In this document: positions 26,284-36,302 of the stretch, piece after piece
Layout of the letters: each line of letters starts with the position of its first letter
Position numbering within the stretch: position 1 is the stretch's first letter
DNA from: Ignisphaera aggregans DSM 17230
Lineage (GTDB): Archaea > Thermoproteota > Thermoprotei_A > Sulfolobales > Ignisphaeraceae
Reading direction: 5' to 3'
Length of the DNA: 64,000 nucleotides
Assembly (NCBI GenBank): GCA_000145985.1
Contig: CP002098.1
Span: forward strand, 936,182-1,000,181
The notes under the pieces: generated by a model
Told to the model about the DNA's origin: nothing
Database searches by the model: none
What the model saw: only the letters and a program-made list of their open reading frames with translations
Position numbers and translations under genes: made by a program

Positions 26284-26769
26284 ATGTCGGGTGCAATAGC
26301 ATACATAGGTCCTGCCTTAGCAGAGGCCTTGGCTGCTATCGGCTCAGCCCTTGGTACACAAAAAGCTGCTTCAGCAGCTGTAAGTGTAATAGCAGAAGAT
26401 GTTAGGTTGAGAGTTAAAGCATATGCTTTAGCTGCTTTTCCAATGACGCAAACTATTGCTTATGGATTTGTATACATGCTTTTTTGTTATTCTAACGTAT
26501 TACCATCTCTCGTTAGCAAATATGGAAGTATGGATGCAATACCCTTGGGCATAGGTCTAGCTATATTAGGGATAAGTCTTCTTGTAGGTTTTGCAGAGCT
26601 GTTTTCAGCATATGGCCAGGGTTTAGTATGTGGAGATGGTATAGTATTGCTCCTTAGAACCCAAGGTAGAATTCTCTCAGATGCTATTATTCTCGCAGCT
26701 TATGAAGAGCTATTTGGAATTATTGGTATGGTATTTGGCATGACAATGCTAAGCATTATTGCTGGGTGA
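26284..26769 (+). CDS. atpK: A/V-type ATPase proteolipid subunit K (c), four-helix form
   Basis: 161 residues with two helical hairpins, so four membrane helices: a duplicated proteolipid like the 16-kDa type. In the first hairpin the ion-binding PETQ motif reads FPMTQTIAYG, with the glutamate replaced by methionine. In the second, AAYEELFGIIG keeps a glutamate at the matching helix position. Thus there is one carboxylate per four helices, which lowers the number of ions per turn. The gene is flanked by atpI and atpE. Confidence 0.9.
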   Translation: MSGAIAYIGPALAEALAAIGSALGTQKAASAAVSVIAEDVRLRVKAYALAAFPMTQTIAYGFVYMLFCYSNVLPSLVSKYGSMDAIPLGIGLAILGISLLVGFAELFSAYGQGLVCGDGIVLLLRTQGRILSDAIILAAYEELFGIIGMVFGMTMLSIIAG

Positions 26770-26813
26770 CCAGTATAACTATTACACAGTCTATGTATTG
26801 TGGTGTTTAATAG

Positions 26814-27410
26814 ATGTCTAGTGTTGAGGAGCTGAAGAATATAGTTGTTAGAAGAGCTGAAGAAGAGGCTAAAAGAATTATTGAGGGGGCAGAGAAAGAG
26901 GCAGAGAGGATTGTTCGTGAAGCTGAGGAAAAGAGAATGAAGCTAGTTGAAGAAGCTAAAAAGAAGGTTATTAGTGATATAGGATATGAGCAGAGGCTTG
27001 CTGAAGCAAAGGCAAATGCTAGAAAGGTTATTGCTGAAGCAAAGAGTAGTGTTTTGAATGATCTTAGGAAGAATATTCTTAGACTACTAAATGATCTTGA
27101 TGATGCTAGGCGATTTGCTTCTCTAAGAAATCTTATTATGGAGGCTCTTCAAGCTATAGAGATTTCTAGGGGTAAGAGGATTATTTTAAGGGTCTCTAAT
27201 AAGGATTTAAGATTTGCTGAGATGTTGTCAAGGGATATAGCTACAAAGCATTCTATTAGTGTATCTGTAGAACCTATAGAGATATCTGGAGGTGTTATTA
27301 TTGAAGATGTTGATACAGGTATTATCGTGGATAATAGCTATGAAGCTAGATTGAGAAGAATACTAACTATTAATGCACCTAAGATACAGGAAAGGCTGTT
27401 TAGCTCATGA
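26814..27410 (+). CDS. atpE: A/V-type ATPase subunit E (peripheral stalk)
   Basis: 198 residues. The first half is a long charged coiled coil (RRAEEEAKRIIEGAEKEAER and on), and the second half is a globular domain with EISGGVIIEDVDTGIIVDNSYEARL, the conserved E-subunit block. It pairs with subunit H in the stator. The stop overlaps the start of atpC by four bases (ATGA), so translation is likely coupled. Confidence 0.92.
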   Translation: MSSVEELKNIVVRRAEEEAKRIIEGAEKEAERIVREAEEKRMKLVEEAKKKVISDIGYEQRLAEAKANARKVIAEAKSSVLNDLRKNILRLLNDLDDARRFASLRNLIMEALQAIEISRGKRIILRVSNKDLRFAEMLSRDIATKHSISVSVEPIEISGGVIIEDVDTGIIVDNSYEARLRRILTINAPKIQERLFSS

Positions 27411-28306
27411 CATCAGGGCTTTCTGATGAAGCATATCTAGGTTTTCTTACGTCGATAATAGTAAATTCTCCAAGGATTGATAGAGTATCTGAGAAACTCC
27501 TTAGCGAAGATATAGATATAAGCTCTGCTATTGCCCTAGGATTAGTGCCTCCAATCTATTCACGTTTCTCACAGATAAGAAGATTGGATGATCTTGAGGA
27601 AACACTGTATGATTTCTATGTAAAGCTGAAGAACTCTCTCCATATCTATTCCAGATCTAAATATGCTGGATATATTGATGTATTTTATGAGATTTACGAT
27701 ATTGAGAAAGCGCTATCTATAGCATCTCTACGTAGTAGATCTTCACTACATATAACCCCTATATCAACTCTATTGATAGTTAGTGAAATAGGTATTGGAA
27801 TATCTAGGGAGTATAGTAAATGTGCTGAAGCTCCTAGTATAGAATGTTTTTATAGGATTTATATTTCTAGAATAGATGATGCACTAAAAAAGATATTCAT
27901 TCGTTCAACAAATGAGGATTATCTTAAGTGTAGAGTAGCTCTATACACCTTTGCACTTATTCGCTATCTTAGCCATAGACTTAACTGTATGTTTCTAAAG
28001 TTGTGTAGAGATATAGAGGTTTTGAAGCTGTTTAAGGATTTTGATGGTCCTGAGAGGAGTATAGCTATATCTAAGAGTATAGCTATAGTTAATAGGATTG
28101 TATCGGAAATTGAGTCCAAGGCTTCTAAAGATCCATCAACATATTTTATCTATGAATCTCTATATCTACCTATACAAATTAAAGATGTTCTTATGCCTAT
28201 GAATACTGTTCCTACATTTCTTACCTATCTACTCATCTATAAATTCTATGAATATAAAGTCATAAGGTTTTTAGCTATGAAAGGACTGAGATGGGGTGCT
28301 AGATGA
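27407..28306 (+). CDS. atpC: A/V-type ATPase subunit C (d), central-stalk cap
   Basis: 299 residues, mostly helical, diverged in sequence as usual for this subunit. It is called on its place between E and F, its size somewhat below the usual 330-350, and the helical segments ending KVIRFLAMKGLRWGAR, which resemble the C-terminal part of archaeal subunit C. The start overlaps atpE and the stop overlaps atpF. It links the proteolipid ring to the central shaft. Confidence 0.78.
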   Translation: MTSGLSDEAYLGFLTSIIVNSPRIDRVSEKLLSEDIDISSAIALGLVPPIYSRFSQIRRLDDLEETLYDFYVKLKNSLHIYSRSKYAGYIDVFYEIYDIEKALSIASLRSRSSLHITPISTLLIVSEIGIGISREYSKCAEAPSIECFYRIYISRIDDALKKIFIRSTNEDYLKCRVALYTFALIRYLSHRLNCMFLKLCRDIEVLKLFKDFDGPERSIAISKSIAIVNRIVSEIESKASKDPSTYFIYESLYLPIQIKDVLMPMNTVPTFLTYLLIYKFYEYKVIRFLAMKGLRWGAR

Positions 28307-28626
28307 AGGTTTTTACTAGAAAGATTGCAGCTATTGTTGACAAAAGGTTTTCTCCTCTGATGAGAATTCTAGGTATAGATAATGTATATGAGGTTGATTC
28401 TCCTGAAAATATTGTTGAGATTGTTAAGAAAATCTATGAGGATAGAAGTATTGGTATAGTTATTGTTCAACAAAGTTTTGCCAAATATGTAATGAGAGAG
28501 GGGAGTGATATATATCCAATATTTATAGCCATACCCGATTCACTTGAGTATCTAAGTGTTCAACCTATAGAGTTTTATAGGAGTCTTGTACGTAGGTATA
28601 TTGGTTATGAGATATATATTTCTTAG
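28303..28626 (+). CDS. atpF: A/V-type ATPase subunit F (central stalk)
   Basis: 107 residues of a small Rossmann-like domain. It has DKRFSPLMRILGIDNVYEVD and then GIVIVQQSFAKYVMRE, as in other F subunits. It overlaps the end of atpC, with GGTG four bases before the ATG, and is followed by atpA after 8 bp. It forms part of the rotating shaft with subunit D. Confidence 0.85.
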   Translation: MKVFTRKIAAIVDKRFSPLMRILGIDNVYEVDSPENIVEIVKKIYEDRSIGIVIVQQSFAKYVMREGSDIYPIFIAIPDSLEYLSVQPIEFYRSLVRRYIGYEIYIS

Positions 28627-28634
28627 GTGATTTT

Positions 28635-30410
28635 ATGGAGAAAACTGGTAGGATATATAGAGTTTCCGGTCCTCTCGTTGTAGCAGAGGATATAAAGGCT
28701 ATGATGTATGAAGTTGTCTATGTTGGTGAGGAGGGGCTTATTGGTGAGGTTATAGCTATTCAGGGTGATAAAACCTATATACAGGTGTATGAGGAGACAA
28801 CAGGTCTTACTGTTGGTGAGAAGGTTATTGGTACTGGTAGACTATTGTCAGCAGAACTTGGTCCAGGTCTCATAGGCTCTATCTACGATGGTCTTCAGAG
28901 ACCTGAGAAGGTTATAGGTGAAGTAACTAAGAGTATATTCATTACCAGAGGTGTTAAGGTAGCTGCACTTGATAGAAGTAGGAAGTGGTTGTTTGAGAGG
29001 GATAAGAATATTAGTATTGGGGATAAGGTTGGTCCTGGAGATATTATTGGATATGTTAGAGAAACACCAATAGTTATACACAAGATCATGATACCTCCAG
29101 GGATTTCAGGAACTCTTAAGGAGATTGTAGATGATGGTGATTATGCTGTTGAGGATACTATAGCTGTTGTTGAGAGTGGTGGTAATAAGATTGAGATAAA
29201 GATGTATCAACAGTGGCCTATAAGAATACCAAGGCCATATAAAGCTAAGCTTGATCCTATTGAACCTCTGATAACAGGTCTAAGGGTTATAGACTATATG
29301 TTTCCTATAGCCAAGGGTGGTAAGGCGGCAATACCCGGTGGTTTTGGCACTGGTAAGACTGTAGCTCTTCAGGAAATAACTAAGTGGAGCCATGCTGATA
29401 TAGCTATATATGTTGGATGTGGTGAGAGAGGCAATGAGATGAGTGACGCATTGACAAGCTTCTTAAAGCTTATGGATACAAGAAGGGGTAGACCGATGAT
29501 GGAGAGATCTGTATTTATAGCAAATACAAGTAATATGCCTGTAGCTGCTAGAGAGACAAGTGTCTTTCTCGGTGTTACTATAGGTGAGTATTTCAGGGAT
29601 ATGGGATATGATGTTGTTATGGTTGCAGATTCTACTAGTAGATGGGCTGAGGCTATGAGGGAGATAAGTGGTAGAATGGAGGAGATGCCTGGTGAAGAAG
29701 GATTCCCAGCCTATTTATCATCAAGACTTGCAGAATTCTATGAGAGAGCAGGTAGAGTTGAAGCTCTGGGAAGACCTCAGAGATATGGTAGTCTAACTAT
29801 ATTTGGTGCTGTATCTCCACCGGGAGGAGATTTTGCTGAACCTGTTGTTAGAGCAACTGTTAGGTATGTCCAGAGTTTCTATGCCCTTGACTATGGACTT
29901 GCTACAAGGAGACACTTCCCAGCTATAAACTGGTTGACTAGCTATAGTATGTATGTACCCTATGTAGCTAAATGGTGGGATAGTTTAACAAATGGTGAGT
30001 GGAGCATCTTTAGAGGAGAGGCTATAAGAATACTTCAGAGAGAGGCTGAGTTAAGTGATATAGTTAGACTTGTAGGTCCTGAAGCACTTCCAGAAGAAGA
30101 TAAGCTTATCCTAGAGATTGCTAGAATGATTAGAGAGGATTTCCTTCAGCAAAGTGCATATGTACCTGCAGATGCATATTCACCGCCAGAGAAGGGACAT
30201 ATGATTATGAAGGCTATAATGACTTTCTATAGATATGCTAGAGAAGCTATATCCAAGGGAATACCTGTATCAAGAATTAGAGAACTTAAGAGTAGAACAC
30301 TTATAGCCAGAACGAAGCATCATACAATCGATGAGCTTAAGACTAAGGTGTTTACAGAGATTATGAATACAATTGAACAGGAGTTCAAGACATTATTAAG
30401 TGGTGAATAA
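28635..30410 (+). CDS. atpA: A/V-type ATPase catalytic subunit A
   Basis: 591 residues. The Walker A P-loop is [13 protein letters not shown] (~residue 234). [32 protein letters not shown] and [11 protein letters not shown] are the conserved catalytic-subunit blocks, with the bulge domain from about 110 to 185. All nucleotide-site residues appear intact, and no intein is present. The ATG start has GGTG five bases upstream. It is the ATP-hydrolysing or synthesising subunit of the A1/V1 head. Confidence 0.97.
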   Translation: MEKTGRIYRVSGPLVVAEDIKAMMYEVVYVGEEGLIGEVIAIQGDKTYIQVYEETTGLTVGEKVIGTGRLLSAELGPGLIGSIYDGLQRPEKVIGEVTKSIFITRGVKVAALDRSRKWLFERDKNISIGDKVGPGDIIGYVRETPIVIHKIMIPPGISGTLKEIVDDGDYAVEDTIAVVESGGNKIEIKMYQQWPIRIPRPYKAKLDPIEPLITGLRVIDYMFPIAKGGKAAIPGGFGTGKTVALQEITKWSHADIAIYVGCGERGNEMSDALTSFLKLMDTRRGRPMMERSVFIANTSNMPVAARETSVFLGVTIGEYFRDMGYDVVMVADSTSRWAEAMREISGRMEEMPGEEGFPAYLSSRLAEFYERAGRVEALGRPQRYGSLTIFGAVSPPGGDFAEPVVRATVRYVQSFYALDYGLATRRHFPAINWLTSYSMYVPYVAKWWDSLTNGEWSIFRGEAIRILQREAELSDIVRLVGPEALPEEDKLILEIARMIREDFLQQSAYVPADAYSPPEKGHMIMKAIMTFYRYAREAISKGIPVSRIRELKSRTLIARTKHHTIDELKTKVFTEIMNTIEQEFKTLLSGE

Positions 30411-30411
30411 A

Positions 30412-31812
30412 ATGTCTATGCAACTATATGTAAGATCTACTAGAAATATTGTTGGTTCAAGAGGATCTCTACTCCTAGTAAAATCAATTCCAGGTATAAG
30501 ATATGGCGAAGTTGTTGAAATAGATGTTGATGGAGATACGAGACTTGGACAAGTTATAGACGTGAGTAGAGATATAACAGTGGTACAGATATTCGGTACA
30601 TCCTCAGGTATAATGCCTGGTAAAACTATTATCAAGCTACAGGGGGAGACCCTAAAACTTGGTGTCTCTATAGATATGCTTGGAAGGATTTTTGATGGCC
30701 TTGGAAGACCTATAGATGGTGGACCACCTATAGTACCTGAAGATTATCTAGATATACATGGAGCTGCTCTAAACCCTGCTCTAAGAATACCTCCATCAGA
30801 GCCTATAGAGACTGGAATATCTGTTATAGATGGTCTTCTAACCCTTGTTAGAGGGCAGAAGCTACCAATATTTACAGGTTCTGGGCTTCCCCATAATAGA
30901 ATATCTATGCAGATAGTTAGACAAGCTGCTGTTAGGGGTACTGGAGAAAGTTTTGCAGTTGTTTTTGGAGCTGTAGGTGTAACCTATGAGGAGGCATACT
31001 ACTTCCTAAATGAGCTTAGATCTATGGGTGCTCTTGATAGAACTATAGCATTTATAGCTACTGCATCAGCATCAACTGTAGAGAAGCTTGCTCTTCCAAG
31101 AGTTGCTCTTACAGCTGCAGAGTTCTTGGCTTGGAGATATGATATGCATGTTCTAACTATATTGACGGATATGACTAATTATTGTGAAGCTCTTAGAGAG
31201 ATTTCTGCAGCTAGAGAGGAGGTTCCTGGTAGAAGGGGCTACCCAGGATATATGTATACAGATCTAGCTACAATGTATGAAAGAGCTGGTAGAGTCACTG
31301 GGAGAAAGGGTAGCATGACAATAATGCCAATACTAACAATGCCTGATGATGATATAACACATCCAATACCAGATCTAACAGGATATATAACTGAGGGACA
31401 GATAGTACTTTCAAGAGATATGTGGAGAAAAGGTGTATATCCACCTGTAGATGTATTTCTATCTCTATCGAGACTTATGAAAGATGGTATAGGGCCTGGG
31501 AAGACTAGAGAAGATCATAGAGAGGTTTTTGCACAACTTATGGCCGCATATGCAGAGGGTCAGTATCTAAGGGAGCTTACAACAATTATTGGTACAGAGT
31601 CTCTTACTGCAAGAGATAGAAAGTATTTGGAGTTTGCAGATCAGTTTGAGAGGAGATTTATTAACCAGGGAGAGTATGAGAGAAGGACGTTTGAGGAGAC
31701 TCTCGATATTGCATGGGATATACTAGCTATATTACCTGAGGATGAACTTAAGCAAATAACGCCTAAAACTCTGGAGAAGTATCATCCAAGATATAGGGGG
31801 AAGAAGGCCTAG
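30412..31812 (+). CDS. atpB: A/V-type ATPase subunit B (non-catalytic)
   Basis: 466 residues. In place of a P-loop it has [15 protein letters not shown], typical of subunit [36 protein letters not shown] and [20 protein letters not shown] are conserved blocks. ATG 30412, six bases after GGTG, is preferred over GTG 30400, which lies inside that site and overlaps atpA. It alternates with subunit A in the head. Confidence 0.96.
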   Translation: MSMQLYVRSTRNIVGSRGSLLLVKSIPGIRYGEVVEIDVDGDTRLGQVIDVSRDITVVQIFGTSSGIMPGKTIIKLQGETLKLGVSIDMLGRIFDGLGRPIDGGPPIVPEDYLDIHGAALNPALRIPPSEPIETGISVIDGLLTLVRGQKLPIFTGSGLPHNRISMQIVRQAAVRGTGESFAVVFGAVGVTYEEAYYFLNELRSMGALDRTIAFIATASASTVEKLALPRVALTAAEFLAWRYDMHVLTILTDMTNYCEALREISAAREEVPGRRGYPGYMYTDLATMYERAGRVTGRKGSMTIMPILTMPDDDITHPIPDLTGYITEGQIVLSRDMWRKGVYPPVDVFLSLSRLMKDGIGPGKTREDHREVFAQLMAAYAEGQYLRELTTIIGTESLTARDRKYLEFADQFERRFINQGEYERRTFEETLDIAWDILAILPEDELKQITPKTLEKYHPRYRGKKA

Positions 31813-32436
31813 ATGTCTACAGAGATCATAAGATTAGCGAGAGTTACAAAGACAGAGCTTATTAGGCTTAGAAGGAGACTTGCACTAGCTAGGAGATTCC
31901 ATAGAATTCTAAGGGATAGAATGACCCTATTGGTACAGGAAATGTTTATAACTCTAAAGAGAGCTATAGAGCTTAGAAAGAAGCTTAATCAGCTATTAGA
32001 AGAGATATATCCACAGTATTTCAAAGCTCTTAGTATATATGGATATGAGGAGTTAATCGTAAGGACTTTGCCAGTCTCAATAGGTATAGAAATTGTTGCA
32101 GGGACAAGGAATATAATGGGGGTTGTAGCACCTATGATAGATGTTAAATCTATTCCACAAAACTCTCCTCTTCTCCCACTAGAGGTAGTAAATATACAGC
32201 TAAAGAGAGAGGAGATAATTAGGACGATAATAGATTTAGCAGAGAGTGAGAAAACTCTATACCTATTAGCATTAGAGGTATCTAGACTTAGGAGAAGAGT
32301 TACAATGCTTGAGAAAATCCTTATACCAAGAATAGTTAATACCATAAGATATCTTACAATGAAATTTGATGAGATTGAGAGAGAGGAGAGAGTGAGACAG
32401 CTAAAGGTTAAAGCTGTTCTAGCTAGAAGAAGATAA
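31813..32436 (+). CDS. atpD: A/V-type ATPase subunit D (central shaft)
   Basis: 207 residues, with long N- and C-terminal coiled-coil helices (TKTELIRLRRRLALARRFHR at the start, LRRRVTMLEKILIPR near the end), the signature of the rotating shaft. It begins one base after the atpB stop and is the last gene of the operon. The gene ends in a very basic tail. Confidence 0.92.
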   Translation: MSTEIIRLARVTKTELIRLRRRLALARRFHRILRDRMTLLVQEMFITLKRAIELRKKLNQLLEEIYPQYFKALSIYGYEELIVRTLPVSIGIEIVAGTRNIMGVVAPMIDVKSIPQNSPLLPLEVVNIQLKREEIIRTIIDLAESEKTLYLLALEVSRLRRRVTMLEKILIPRIVNTIRYLTMKFDEIEREERVRQLKVKAVLARRR

Positions 32437-32481
32437 AGGTCTAATACCATTTATCGTTCTATCTATGTAATACCTTAGATA

Positions 32482-33420
32482 TTAGTAGTACCAAGTATCT
32501 TCATATCTATGCTCATTTAAAAACAGATTACTTCTATATGAAGGGCATATCTCTTTAAATAGACATTTGGTACACATAGGCTTATCCCTGACACATATAG
32601 TTCTACCGAATGACCATAGGAAATCATCTAAATGAAATGGATCTATCTTTGCAATATCACTTAAATATCTATATGCTTCTCTAACACTCATTCTTATCAA
32701 AATATCTTCATCATAGGTAAAAACCTCATTCCTAACTATCTTCTCCCTATATATATTCTCAAGATCTATTAGCCCAAGCCTAATTGCTATCCTAGTCAAA
32801 TGGTTATCCACAGGTACTCTCTTATTCAGTGGATCAGAGATCTTCAGCAAACCTCTATAGCTTAAAAATTTTGCTAAAAGGAATGACTTTTTCTCAACAG
32901 GATCTTGATAAGCTCTGAAAACCTTTAGAATATCTATAAATCCATATCCATAGTCTCTTCTCAGATATCCAGATGAATATCTAATTATATTTGTTGGATC
33001 TCCATCGAATACCTTGATAATCTTTTCACCTATATCCCTAAGTAGAAATGCTCTAATCTCTGGATCTGGAGGTGAAGCACCTCCTATTGAAAGCCATTTA
33101 ATAACATCATTAACATCTATCTTTGTGAGATTTATAGGCTCAAAGAAATCTGGATGTTTATCATATCTAATTTTTCCAAGTCTATATAGCAGATCTGCAC
33201 CTCTATACACCCTACCCTCTAGCTCTACTTGATACACCCTTCCATACTTACTCAACCTATGGTCCATTGCAACCATAACAATAAAGTACATTAAAACTCT
33301 ATCAATAGGTTCATTACTCTCAGGATAATATAGAGGGTCGTAGAGATTCATAGGCTCAATACCCATCCCCTGAACCACTCTAGCAACCTCTTCTATCTGT
33401 ACGTGATTTAGTGAAGGCAT
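32482..33420 (-). CDS. HhH-GPD (endonuclease III-like) protein with [4Fe-4S] loop
   Basis: The C-terminus has cysteines spaced C-x6-C-x2-C-x5-C (ICVRDKPMCTKCLFKEICPS), the iron-sulfur loop of endonuclease III and MutY. Before it, RVPVDNHLTRIAIRLGL matches the segment with the catalytic aspartate (VDxHVxR). The usual helix-hairpin-helix LPGVGxKTA is not recognisable, nor is its catalytic lysine, and the N-terminal half is unlike that of typical glycosylases. So it is a diverged relative, perhaps a base-modification or salvage enzyme. ATG 33420 has GGTG six bases upstream; the longer frame starts inside that site. Confidence 0.68.
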   Translation of the reverse strand: MPSLNHVQIEEVARVVQGMGIEPMNLYDPLYYPESNEPIDRVLMYFIVMVAMDHRLSKYGRVYQVELEGRVYRGADLLYRLGKIRYDKHPDFFEPINLTKIDVNDVIKWLSIGGASPPDPEIRAFLLRDIGEKIIKVFDGDPTNIIRYSSGYLRRDYGYGFIDILKVFRAYQDPVEKKSFLLAKFLSYRGLLKISDPLNKRVPVDNHLTRIAIRLGLIDLENIYREKIVRNEVFTYDEDILIRMSVREAYRYLSDIAKIDPFHLDDFLWSFGRTICVRDKPMCTKCLFKEICPSYRSNLFLNEHRYEDTWYY

Positions 33421-33514
33421 TAGATACACCAAATAGCATTAACATTCTAAATAAGTCTCCTAATCCCAACAATATTTATATCTTCATAAAATTCTAGATG
33501 ATTTTTACCACTAT

Positions 33515-33573
33515 GTACTCAGATAAGGCTGATGTCCTCATCTAATTGGTGCCGCCTGAGCTCATCATCGCAT
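33515..33573 (-). ncRNA. C/D box sRNA (2'-O-methylation guide)
   Basis: In the 270-bp gap before the alcohol dehydrogenase gene the minus strand shows a full C/D layout. C box ATGATGA (33568-33562), a 12-base guide, degenerate D' (33549-33546), C' ATGAGGA (33541-33535), a 12-base guide and D box CTGA (33522-33519). The two guide lengths are equal and ideal. The segment is far richer in G and C than its surroundings and holds no ORF. The D-side target would read AUAAGGCUGAUG and the D' side UGCCGCCUGAGC; I could not assign these to rRNA or tRNA by eye. Confidence 0.68.
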
Positions 33574-33666
33574 TTCCTCGCCTTCTAAACTCTATACAAA
33601 TATACTTTATGCTATAAGAATTTATGTGTATTGTAGAAATAATTGTTACTTGCATTTGACCTATGA

Positions 33667-33675
33667 TTTATAAAT
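33667..33675 (+). promoter_or_regulatory. TATA box of the alcohol dehydrogenase gene
   Basis: TTTATAAAT lies 34-42 bases before ATG 33709, predicting transcription from about 33697 and a short leader. Confidence 0.5.
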
Positions 33676-33708
33676 TTTTTATGTAGTTATGAGATATAGG
33701 TTATGTAT

Positions 33709-34755
33709 ATGAAGGCCGCTGTACTTTGGGGGAATGCTGAGATAGATATAGGTGGTGAGAGAAGGTACCCTGATCTACCTTTGAAGAGAGATCCTCTAGA
33801 TATTGTTGATAGAGATGTCCCTAGTATTGGATCTGATCAAATTCTTGTCAAGGTCTATGCATGCGGTGTTTGCTATACCGATATAGATATAGTTGAGGGT
33901 AGAATAAAGTGTAAGCTACCTGTAGTTCCAGGACATCAAATTATTGGAAGAGTTGTTGCCATAGGTGATAATGTTGGTGATAAGATTAGAATTGGAGATA
34001 GAGTTGGTATTGCATGGATTTCGTGGAGCTGTGGAAAATGCTATTTCTGTTTAAGTGGTCAGGAAAATCTTTGTAGCGATTTTAAGGCAACGGGCTGCCA
34101 TATTGATGGAGGATACGAGGAGTATGTAGCTGTCTATGCAGACTATGTCTATAGGATACCAGATATATTTAGTGATTATGAAGCTGCACCACTTCTCTGT
34201 GCTGGTGCCGTGGGATATAGAGCTCTAAGGTTAGCAAATATGAGAGACGGTCTTAAGCTTGGCCTCTTCGGATTCGGGTCATCAGCCCATATAATAATTC
34301 AGATTGCAAGAAAACTCTATCCATCATCTGAAATCTATGTATTTAGTAGAAGTGAGGAACATAGAGAGCTTGCTAAAAAACTAGGTGCTGATTGGACTGG
34401 AAAACCATCTGATAACCCTCCTAAAAAGATTGATAGAGCTATAGACTTTACACCCGTGGGTGAGACTATTGCCAGGGCGTTGGAACTACTTGAAAGGGGT
34501 GGAAGACTGGTTATCAATGTTATTAGAAAACAGACTATGGTTAATCTAGACTATACACAGCATCTGTGGATGGAAAGAGAAATTAAAAGTGTAGCTAATG
34601 TTACAAGAAAAGATGTTATAGAATTTCTAGAGATAGCATCCTCAATACCTGTGAAACCTGAGATAAAGCTATATAGACTAGATGATGTTAATCAAGCACT
34701 TAGAGATCTAAAGGCTGCTAAGGTCAAAGGATCCCCAGTAATTGCAATATCATAA
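33709..34755 (+). CDS. Zinc-dependent medium-chain alcohol dehydrogenase
   Basis: NAD(P)-dependent alcohol/aldehyde oxidoreductase, about 348 residues. The catalytic zinc ligands lie in YACGVCYTD and VPGHQIIG. The structural zinc site has four cysteines, CGKCYFCLSGQENLC. The cofactor loop is LGLFGFGSSAH. An in-frame ATG six bases upstream (33703) exists, but MKAAVL is the usual start of the family and spacing favours 33709. The sequence is of the AdhP/propanol-preferring kind. It is a single gene with its own promoter. Confidence 0.92.
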   Translation: MKAAVLWGNAEIDIGGERRYPDLPLKRDPLDIVDRDVPSIGSDQILVKVYACGVCYTDIDIVEGRIKCKLPVVPGHQIIGRVVAIGDNVGDKIRIGDRVGIAWISWSCGKCYFCLSGQENLCSDFKATGCHIDGGYEEYVAVYADYVYRIPDIFSDYEAAPLLCAGAVGYRALRLANMRDGLKLGLFGFGSSAHIIIQIARKLYPSSEIYVFSRSEEHRELAKKLGADWTGKPSDNPPKKIDRAIDFTPVGETIARALELLERGGRLVINVIRKQTMVNLDYTQHLWMEREIKSVANVTRKDVIEFLEIASSIPVKPEIKLYRLDDVNQALRDLKAAKVKGSPVIAIS

Positions 34756-34785
34756 AATAAGCTATCTTTCTATAAAGCCCTTAAA

Positions 34786-35505
34786 CTATTGATTACGGAG
34801 GCTCTTAACAGTATTTAAGAGATTCTCTACGCATTTAGTAATATCTGAAGATTCTTGTATAACTCTTCGCTCTACATCTACATAAACCTTATCTATAGGA
34901 TTAAATCCTTTCTTTATGTATCTAGACATATATAGACATGTGCCTATAGATCTCCAATCAAAATCTATATCTATGCCCCTCTCCCTTAGCTTTAAAATCA
35001 TCTCATTCAAATCAACTGTATGTTTATCTATATAAAGTGTATAGAGTTTTGATACATAGTTTGCAAAACCAATTCTAGCTCTATACAATAGATATGGAAT
35101 AGCTCTATACATATTATCTAGCTTTACAACTCTAGAATCAAAGTATAGAGGTCTACCTAGATATAGTGATGTATGTGATGAGAGAATAGATGATGAGATT
35201 GATACTATCTTAAAGAATCTTCCACTATATGGATTATACCTAAAGCTAAAAATATTTACCTCATCACTAACAACATAACAAAAATCAGCATTAAAATACT
35301 TCATAAGCTCTCTACAGCTATCAACCAAAGCTTTATGAACTCTAGGATCTCTAGGCTTCTCAAAATCCTTTAAAATCCTCCCAAAACCAACTCCATCAAG
35401 TCTTATAACATATGGTAAATCAATATATCCTCCCCAAACCTCACTCCTAGTAAATATATCTGATAATACTGATGGATTTATACTAAGGATCTCTTTCTTC
35501 ATCAT
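34786..35505 (-). CDS. thg1: tRNA-His guanylyltransferase (Thg1-like)
   Basis: A 3'-5' nucleotide-adding polymerase that places or repairs G at the 5' end of tRNA. The catalytic palm motifs are seen: VIRLDGVGFGRIL with the first metal aspartate, and CYVVSDEVNIFSF with the second acidic pair. SISSSILSSHTSLYLG and FDSRVVKL follow as in the family. 239 residues is normal for the archaeal type. Archaeal Thg1 proteins use template-dependent addition. It lies 15 bp downstream of the metallophosphoesterase gene on the same strand. Confidence 0.87.
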   Translation of the reverse strand: MMKKEILSINPSVLSDIFTRSEVWGGYIDLPYVIRLDGVGFGRILKDFEKPRDPRVHKALVDSCRELMKYFNADFCYVVSDEVNIFSFRYNPYSGRFFKIVSISSSILSSHTSLYLGRPLYFDSRVVKLDNMYRAIPYLLYRARIGFANYVSKLYTLYIDKHTVDLNEMILKLRERGIDIDFDWRSIGTCLYMSRYIKKGFNPIDKVYVDVERRVIQESSDITKCVENLLNTVKSLRNQ

Positions 35506-35520
35506 ATATCAAACAGCTCT

Positions 35521-36282
35521 CTACATAGATTTAAATAATGATTCTGTAGCTAGATAAGCATCATCTGTGAATCTAGCATTAAGTACATCTTTACATACTG
35601 GACAAATATCATTTCTCATTATATAGAATACACCTTCATCTTTATGTATAGGACATCGATACTCATGTATATCGCTTGACAGTATATGAATATCAATTCT
35701 CTCTATACCTCTTCTCGATACCTCTACAACCCAATACATCCCCTTACGATCTATAGAATCTATATATACATATCCAGCATTAATATATGGAATTCTAATC
35801 TGTCCATAGTGTCTATGGCCCTCAACATGTAGTAGTGAGTTCGTGGCGATATTGATATCTGTATGTACTACATATATTGTTTTTCTATCCACTAGCTCAC
35901 GATTTGAAGTAATATAGATTCCTCTATCTATTTCATATTTTTCTCCAGAACTAAGATCAATAATGCTATCCATATTATTTAAATACTTTAGCAATTCTAA
36001 TACTCTCTTCCTTGAATAGCCATAGAGATGGGTTAACTTGTGAAACAATTCTATATCACTATCTCCCCATACAATAAAAATTCTATCACTAGCCTTAGAT
36101 AATACCTCAAAAATCTTTACTATAGTCTCAAGACTTTGCATAGTGTCCATAGAGCTACATGCATAATCTCCAACAAGTATAATTGCATCTATAGATGTTG
36201 AACGTAGATACTCTACAACTTCATGAACTGTGTTTAAGCCACAGTGTATATCCCCTAATATTGCTATGTTTATGGTGCTCAT
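35521..36282 (-). CDS. Metallophosphoesterase with C-terminal zinc-ribbon-like end
   Basis: The calcineurin-like blocks ILGDIHCGLN and ILVGDYACS, a degenerate third block IVWGDSDIE (usually GNHE), and VVHTD then VEGHRHYG are present. About 60 C-terminal residues contain CPIH and CPVC pairs, suggesting a zinc ribbon. 253 residues. The substitution of GN by GD at block three makes the metal site unusual. It is next to thg1; the substrate is unknown. Confidence 0.72.
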   Translation of the reverse strand: MSTINIAILGDIHCGLNTVHEVVEYLRSTSIDAIILVGDYACSSMDTMQSLETIVKIFEVLSKASDRIFIVWGDSDIELFHKLTHLYGYSRKRVLELLKYLNNMDSIIDLSSGEKYEIDRGIYITSNRELVDRKTIYVVHTDINIATNSLLHVEGHRHYGQIRIPYINAGYVYIDSIDRKGMYWVVEVSRRGIERIDIHILSSDIHEYRCPIHKDEGVFYIMRNDICPVCKDVLNARFTDDAYLATESLFKSM

Positions 36283-36302
36283 ATTACATATATACCTCGT
36301 AG

